Assembly: GCA_950022295.1 (NCBI GenBank) | Contig: OX465598.1 | Location: 118,279,001 to 118,343,000 of the forward strand | Direction: 5' to 3' | DNA from: Bromus sterilis | Taxonomy: Eukaryota; Streptophyta; Magnoliopsida; Poales; Poaceae | Length of the DNA: 64,000 bases | Part shown: one piece after another, positions 57,335 to 64,000 of the stretch | How the letters are laid out: every line of letters starts with the position of its first letter | Position numbering within the stretch: the first letter of the stretch is position 1 | The notes under the pieces: model-generated | The model's input: only the letters and a program-made list of their open reading frames with translations | What the model was told of the DNA's origin: nothing | The model's database searches: none | Position numbers and translations under genes: made by a program

Positions 57335-58260
57335 TAGATACCTTGTCCCAAAGTCCAACTAAAAGAAAATCATTTAAAGCACCTTCTGTACCGTGCAAAA
57401 TGGTCACAAACTAGTGATTCCATGGAAAAGCTCATCCTTTTTTGCTTCACCTTCATTAACAAAGCTTATTTAGTTTCTTGGTGTACCAGTGTGGAACTTT
57501 GGTTTTCTGCTTAATTTTGTACGCCATGTTTCATTTGAGGAAACATCACTGTATACTTGATCAATTGCTCTTTGTATTCGAGGAAAATAAGGAGATTTAT
57601 GAGCTAGCTGGTTTGTGATTCAAAAGACAGCTTTAGCTATCATTCAAAAAGAAAAAGACATCTTCAGATGGAGAGGATGCAAGCAACAGGGAATGGGGAG
57701 GAATCTACTCACATAACAGTGTCCTTGAGATAGAACCTATGCACAATAAACTGAGACTGCTGGTACAAGAACTACCTTGTATAATAAGATGAGGAGGGCT
57801 GCCGGCATGGCACTTCCTATGTATAGGCAACGACTACTTGTCTACTCAGAGCTGGAGTGTATAAATTGGCTGCGCGAATTCAATGCTTGCATTTGTCACA
57901 CAACGATCGTGTGTATGGGTCTGAGGAGAGATCACATCATCATGTCCACAAGAAACATGGAGCTCAAGCTCGCATGTAATCCTCACATATGAGTAGTGCT
58001 AGTAAAACTCCTTTTGGATGTAAAAATTAAATGGACATAGGCCACCATGGAATTACAATCAGCAGACCCCTTGCTACATTAATTAATGAGGAAAGTATGT
58101 TTCGGTCTCTCAACTTATCTCCGAACTTATTTTTGGACCCTCAGTAAAAAACAATGCACACTTTAATCTCCCGGCTTTGAAAACTAGACATAATTATTTC
58201 AAATCCCCCCTCTCCCGCGCAAATTTGTGTGTTACATCGTCAATTATCTAAATAAAGATA
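57335..58260. other. intergenic, nothing recognised
   Basis: No supported gene. A short frame at 57777-57992 has no recognisable features. Confidence 0.5.
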
Positions 58261-59485
58261 AGAGAAACCGCCCCGCGTCACCCCCCACTCGGGCGACTTG
58301 GGTGGAGACACCAACCCTAGCCGTCGGGCCGCCACATTTCCTCTAGCCTCCCTCCGCTGCCGCTGAAGGAAGCCGCTTAGCTAAGCCCGGTCGGCCGACG
58401 GTGGTGGCGGAGGTCTTCCTCTTCCCCGCACTATTGCTGGGTGGTGCAGGACACCCATAGGCGTGGGGGCGCATCTCCTATTCTGGGTTGTACTGGCTGA
58501 CCGACGGCTTGCTTTCAGTGATGCGGGCCTGCGGCGCAAGGCAGCAGCATGGAGCCAGGCGAACGCGGTGCCGTGGGAGGGCTGGAGGTGGCGTGCGGGC
58601 AGGAATGCTTCCATATCCATCTGGATTTGGATTCTACCAGATATGCTCAGGCCGGAGAAACCTGCTCGTTGTGCGGCGGTAGAGTTCGGTGGCGGCTCTG
58701 TGCACACGAAGCGGGATGGAGGTTCGACAAGCAGATACAGGGTGAAAATCCTGCTCTCGTCTATACCAAGGCTGGAGACGCCGTCACTCTTTTGTGTCAT
58801 CTCCTTCTTGAAGCCATCGCCGTGGAGAAGCGCAACAACTCTATGCGTTACCTTCGGGGGAAACCCTAGATCAATAAATTGTATGAAGACGACGCTTTTG
58901 TGTCATTCCTTCCTTGTGGGCGTCATTCTTGGAGGTGAGCATTGGGTCGAGGGACAAGTGGGCAGTTTCAGCGGTGGATCGGCATTTCATGTGACACAGT
59001 GATGACATGGAGTCTTGGCGGCGTGGCGCAACAGGGTCTCGTGATGTATGCATCATGATGGAAACGCGTAGAGAGGCGGCGTTGTTTGGCGTAACGGTGG
59101 CATCGACGACAGTCATTCAAGGCCGATGCGTCAATTCTGCTCTGAAGATGGATCAATGGAAGAAGGTGGTGACGGGCTCTGCAACGTGCACATACGGTGC
59201 CTGCTATGAGTGTGTTGGAGTAGTGTGTGACCCAAACCGAGCAACGCGGCTTGGTTGGGACCTCTGGCTTTAGATGTTGGACATTGGTGTGAGGTTTGTG
59301 TATGCGGTCCGGTAATCTACACCCCTCATCAAGACGATAGGAGTAGGTACTTTAGTTGGCAAGATTGTGACTTCATACTTATTGATGTATTACTATGTAA
59401 GATTTTGATGAATAATTAATAAAATAACTGCATGCAATGTCCTGATGCAGAGGCCGGGGGTCATCCTCCTTTTCATTTTTATCTA
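58261..59485 (+). repeat. unclassified dispersed repeat, possibly a retroposon
   Basis: GC-rich, coding-like sequence with overlapping broken frames. It ends in AATTAATAAAATAAC and GATGCAGAGGCCGGGGGTCA followed by CTCCTTTTC, a 3' end I recall from common wheat non-LTR-like repeats. No RT or other domain is visible. Class and start are uncertain. Confidence 0.35.
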
Positions 59486-59559
59486 AATAACATTTAATTT
59501 GTACTCACCCACAAGTTTTGTTAATATTTCATTGGTTGGACGGTAATCTAAATAGGTTT

Positions 59560-60899
59560 AGAACACTAATAAGCATGAGAGCGTATACCTTGTTATGGTC
59601 GCTTGATGGATTTTCGCCCCTCGTTGGTTACCCCAAGTGGAAGGTTGAGACGTAGCCTAGCAGCAAGTTTCCCTTACACGAGGACGATAAGGTTTATCGA
59701 ATCCAGGAGGACTCCAAGGATCTACAAGTAGGTGCCTGCTGCTCTGGCCCTTATAGAAGACGTGGAACTGCACACAAAATCAAATAACTTTTCTACCAAT
59801 GAGTACAGAGAGGTTGTCAATCTCTCCGGCCTTTTCGTTTACAAAGGATCAAACACAAGCGGGAAATAATAATGGTGATTGAAACTGAAAGGAAATAAAG
59901 CAGTAATTGAAGTGAGGTGTAGACAATGGTGGAAATATGGACCGGAGTCCCATGATGTTCACTAGTGATGTTTCTCTCTCAAAAAACGATAAAATAGCTA
60001 AGCTGGGTGAACAAATTACAGCTGGACAATTGACAGAATTATAAACGCACCGCAATGCTAATTATGTTGCACAGAAAGTTAGAGGCTCAAAGCATGGGCA
60101 GTACGCCAAGACAAGTCGACTGAAATCCAACTGCATCTACTCACTAATCATCCACCTTGTGATATCTATCCAGAACATCTCGCTGGTATTAAGTTGCGAG
60201 CCCCACCCCAAGTGTAAACCCGAAGCAACAGACAACTACATTAACAAACTTTGCGTAAGGTAAACAATCCTTGCAACCGCGGTTACAAGCACCGTTGTTT
60301 TCTCCCCGGTGGCAACAACACATGGCCTAGTCTCATGTTTCTGTCACTCAAGCTAGACATCGGGGGCATAAACCCACAATCAAGCATAACGCTCCCTCTT
60401 GGAGTTACTATCTACTAGGCCAAAGCAATAAAAAGCAATAGAGAACATGCAAGAATTACTCAAGAACAAAATATAAAAGGAGAATGAAATATATAACTCA
60501 TCACACTCGGAACAAATCTCATAATCCATTGGATCCCTGCAAACACAACATAGCAACAACAATAAGAATTACATAGATGTGTTGATCATGTAGGGCAGCT
60601 CACAAGGGCTAAGAATTGAAGCACAACATTGGAGAGAAGACATCACATAGCTACTGGTCATGGACCCATGGTCTAAGGAGGACTACTTACGGCACATCCG
60701 GGAAGCACTCATGGTGGTGGAAAAGCTCCCGGAGGTCAATCCTCCCCCCGGCAGGGTGCCGGGAAGAGGTCTTCTGGTGCTCTCGATCTTGGAAGCGATG
60801 CGGCGGCGGAACAGAGGTGAAAATCGTGATGCGGGGTTCTCTCTAAGGGTTTTCGTGACGGGGTGTAAATATAGGCCGAAGGGGGGCACCAGGGGGTGG
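59560..60899 (-). mobile_element. fragment of a Gypsy-type element (LTR and leader, - strand)
   Basis: The - strand order resembles a long LTR end followed by a non-coding leader: GC-rich 5' UTR-like sequence near 60660-60890, T-rich region, then GGAGTCCTCCTGGATTCGAT near 59700-59720, which is familiar from Triticeae Gypsy leaders. It is cut at 60899 by the next LTR. No coding domain is present. Confidence 0.45.
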
Positions 60900-61774
60900 T
60901 GATGACAGACAAGTGTAGGTGATCTATCGTAGCCTTTTCGATAAGTAAGAGTGTCGAACTCAACGAGGAGCAGAAGGTATTGACAAGTGATCTTGAGATA
61001 GGAATAACTGCAAGTACTGAAAGGTAACTTTTTATGGGTTTTCTGGTATAAGGAACAAAGAGATAGAAGCAAATAAAGTAAATTGTAATAAGGTGCAGCA
61101 GGTGGCCCAATCCTTTTGAACACAAAGGATAATCCGAAGGATTAAACTTATAAAGGCTAAAACGTTCGTGAGAACACACGGGAGAAATAGTCATGTGTTT
61201 TCGCCATATTCCATCTTGTTACTATGTTTTGTGTTGATAAGTGTTGTGTGGGTGAACCTATGCTAGTGCACTTTCTAGACTAAGATAAGTACACTCTTAT
61301 GATTAAACCTCTTGCAAGCATCCGCAAATACAAGAGAGAAATTAAGGCAAAGCCTAACCATAGCAATAAACTTTAGGATCCAACAATCCCTCGTGCAAAA
61401 GTGTGCGAACTGGGGTTCAGGTTTCTATCACTCCGGCAACCCACCATAAGCATAATTTATACAGAATGCATTCCCCTAGGTCCTTAAAAAGGCGAAGTGT
61501 TGTGTAGTCGACGTTCACACAACACCACTAGAAGAATAACACCACAACTTAAATATCAAACAACACATATTACTTCAACATCATATGTCTACTAACAACT
61601 AGACATCTTCCATGTACTCAAGAACTAAAGGAACTACTCACAAGACATAAAAGAGATCATGATCAGAGGTGATAAATATGTGATGAACAATCTGGTCATA
61701 ACAATAATTCTCTAACAAAACTCAATAGGATTCACCACAAAAGAGTAATCAACACCGATAGAGTAGAGGGGATG

Positions 61775-61910
61775 GATAGTACAAGTTACCACTTGGATTG
61801 CAATGGTGAGATGAGATGGGATGAAGATGGAGATGGTGCTGATGGTGAGGATGATGGCGATGATGATCTCGATGATGCCCATGACGATGGTGATGACGAT
61901 GAGGATGATC
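61775..61910. repeat. GAT/GAC-rich simple repeat in LTR
   Basis: Imperfect GATGAN trinucleotide run (GGAGATGGTGCTGATGGTGA ... GACGATGAGGATGATC). A derived acidic peptide frame is incidental. Confidence 0.7.
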
Positions 61911-62328
61911 TCCCCCTCCGGGAGGAGTTCTCCCCGGCGGAAACTGCCCGCCGGAAAGGTCTTTTCTTCTCTGTAGGTTTCCGCCACAGAGCGGTGGCGG
62001 AAATCCGAAAACTCCTTCTATTTTGGGGTTTTTAGGTCACGACGATGATATAGGCCAAAGGGGGGCTCCGAAAGTGGGCCCACCTCCCAGGCGGCCACCT
62101 GGAGCAGCCTGAGGGGGGGGGCACCAGGGCGCCTAGGAGCCTGGTGGCCCCCCTCCGGGTGCCCTTCAGCTGGTCTTCGTCAATTCTTCAGAAAATTGTA
62201 CCCCGTGAATTTCAGGCCATTTGGAGATGTGCTGATATGACCACTTGATGTGCACTTTTCCCCGCTGATTCCCGCGTCTGATGTTTCGGCACCGGTAAGT
62301 TGTAAACTGTGTAAAACAAGCCAAAACA

Positions 62329-62489
62329 CTATAAGAACATCATCATAACATGAAATATATCAATGAATAGAGGTAAATTATGATGTAAAATAGTGATGCA
62401 TTTTGGACCCTATAAGAACATCATCATAACATGAAATATATCAATGAATAGAGGTAAATTATGATGTAAAATAGTGATGCATTTTGGAC
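62329..62489. repeat. 81-bp tandem duplication at the LTR terminus
   Basis: Two copies (62329-62409, 62410-62489) from CTATAAGAACATC to GCATTTTGGAC, apparently without internal differences. Only the outer copy continues into the true LTR end GTATCA. Confidence 0.85.
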
Positions 62490-62495
62490 GTATCA

Positions 62496-64000
62496 ACTCC
62501 CCCAAGTTTAGACCTCGCTTGTCCCCAAGCTAATACTGAGCTCGGTAAACCTGTCCACAAGTTTAGAGAGTGAAGTGTCGATAATAAGAATACAGACAAG
62601 AAGCATCATAATTCCTCCTACTAAACTCAAGCATCCTCATCAGAAACCTCAACTTATATGGCCCTTATGAAAGAGTAATATCAATTACAATCAAAAGCAG
62701 GACCGAGAAAACTCATCAAATCATGGCAAACATGTCCTTTGGTCAAGGAACAACTAATAACTTTTAACTTCTGCTCTTTCCTTTATATTTTGATGAGATC
62801 ATTTGAAGCTTTTGAAAGAACATGTTATTAGTCAAGAAGCAAAAATGCTAGCACAAAGGAAGATGTTTAATGTAGCTAGGCTCAACAAACAACTTGTTTA
62901 TCTTAATGATAATGTCAACAAAGATGTAATATGGCAATTCTCAATGAGACAATATAAATGCATGCATCTTTGTCAACATAATGTGTCTGCTCTTTGTGGG
63001 ATAGAAAGAAGTGGGTTTACTGACTCAACATAAAAGTAAAGGCTTAGCCCTTCGAAGAGGGAAGTAGGGAAAACTCATGTGCTAGAGCTTTTAGAGGTTT
63101 TCAAATCAATAAGATTATAAAATAAGATTTTGGAGGTGCATAATTTGTCAACGAATGCTAGTAGATAGCCCAATTACTTCTCATGATGGGCAAGTTTTGA
63201 GGAACGACTCCCAAGTGGGGACGATCACATCCCCTTAATTTCCTTTGTTTATCACTGCCGAAGTTTTCTGATTTCTCATGAACAAAGCGTGAAGGAGGGT
63301 TTGTTTGTTGTATTATCTTTTACGAGCTGGGCGCACTCATGCCAGTCCCTCCTCGTATTAGGGGTTTGCAGATTAGACATGCAATCCCAAGATAAAACTT
63401 GTCCAGCATAAGAATATCATGAAGCACAAAACAAGGGGTATACTATTTTGAAGGTTTAAAGATAGCACATGAATAATATACTTTAGGAGTGGCGGTGAAA
63501 TACCACGAATAGGAAAGGTATGGTGGACTCTTTGGGAGGTTTGAGGTTTCAAGGTATGGGTGCACAAGCAGTATTCCCGCTTAGTACAAGGTTTGGCTAG
63601 CAAAGCATTTTAAAAGCAGACAAATGATGTTGACTTGGATGCAAAACAATATAAATTCTACATTAAGATTTGGCATGAAACATCAAGTTGTATTCCTTGT
63701 CAGCATAACACTTCAAGCATAAGAACATAAAGGTTTTGGCTATGTCATTACTAGAAAAACTCATGCTTGTTGTTATGACCAAAGCTATGTTTGCCAAGAT
63801 TAAATGCATTTTTCAAAGCCATACCTAATATATAAGATCAATACTCCCATAAGTATCAACATATAAGGTCGATTGCGTGAAGAGAATACCGAGTGCAGCG
63901 AAGAAACCAATAGACTTATCATTAATATTCCATCATAGACACTGCACACTCACGGATACAAGACTCTCCACATAGGAGTGATATACCTCAATGCAAACAC
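62496..64000 (-). mobile_element. 3' non-coding internal region of the Gypsy-type element
   Basis: Begins at the polypurine tract (complement of ACTCCCCCAAGTTTAGACCT) and continues to the window edge without an open frame over 76 codons. Triticeae Gypsy families commonly have a long untranslated stretch between pol and the 3' LTR; this fits but is not proven. Confidence 0.6.

Larger units (their letters stand above)
60900..62495 (-). repeat. Gypsy-type LTR, 3' LTR of an element leaving the window (1596 bp)
   Basis: On the - strand it starts TGATACGTCC at 62495 and ends GTCTGTCATCA at 60900. It is preceded (higher coordinates) by the polypurine-like AACTTGGGGGAG, so it is the 3' LTR of a --oriented element whose internal region runs to the right edge. 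The TGATACGTCC start is common in Triticeae Gypsy families. The left target duplication would be GGTGG (60895-60899); its partner is outside. Confidence 0.75.

Noticed and set aside
58463..59002. 179-codon frame as a gene
   Set aside because: No domain or signal peptide, several overlapping frames of similar length, and the region ends like a dispersed repeat.
61772..62035. Acidic 87-codon frame
   Set aside because: Translation of a GAT-rich simple repeat inside an LTR.

Overview
The window looks like nuclear DNA of a Triticeae grass (wheat, barley, rye or a wild relative). It is mostly nested transposable elements: long-LTR retrotransposons, an L1-type LINE, Stowaway-type MITEs, hAT and Mutator-type elements and Helitron-like units. 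A small island holds two ordinary plant genes with grass-style exon structure and GC-rich first exons. There are no prokaryotic operons, rRNA genes, CRISPR arrays or tRNA genes. Species assignment within the tribe is inference; no search was run.

Layout. 1-7049: a Copia element in + orientation whose 5' LTR is cut by the window edge. Its LTRs are almost identical but its internal coding region is dead. 7050-8414: the 3' part of another LTR, carrying a striking array of heat-shock-element-like GAA/TTC units upstream of a TATA box. 9202-14697 plus 33885-about 34500: one LINE on the - strand, split by about 19.2 kb of later insertions and also holding a small solo LTR (10788-11379, TSD GAAAC). 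The 19.2 kb insert (14698-33884) is a +-oriented long LTR that itself contains three copies (A, B, C) of a roughly 5 kb LTR family on the - strand, with only about 1 kb of non-coding internal sequence beside a primer-binding site. Copy C is mosaic: a tract of about 1.25 kb matches B, and both sides match A, which points to gene conversion between LTRs.

34793-39271: the FASCIATA2 gene (CAF-1 p60-type WD40 subunit), 11 common exons followed by two duplicated alternative terminal exons. A Site II / E2F / telo-box cluster lies directly upstream, and the LINE's 5' end sits about 290 bp before the start codon. 39715-40719 (-): a single-exon proline-rich, single-pass membrane protein resembling TRACHEARY ELEMENT DIFFERENTIATION-RELATED 7, convergent with FAS2.

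40.8-64 kb is transposon-rich intergenic DNA. It holds a TIR element with a nested MITE, a pair of foldback MITEs, a Copia element (46590-50617, TSD TACCC) that interrupts a degenerate AP2/ERF-like pseudogene, a Mutator-like long-TIR element, a TAGCG-rich hAT-type element with a perfect 8-bp TSD, a LINE remnant, tandem Helitron-like units, and at the right end a --oriented Gypsy-type LTR and internal region that leaves the window.

Only FAS2 and the TED7-like gene look like functional cellular genes. The rest records successive insertion, deletion and recombination. The main novelty candidates are the duplicated FAS2 terminal exon, the LTR gene-conversion tract, the HSE-like LTR array, and the young-but-dead Copia element at the left edge.
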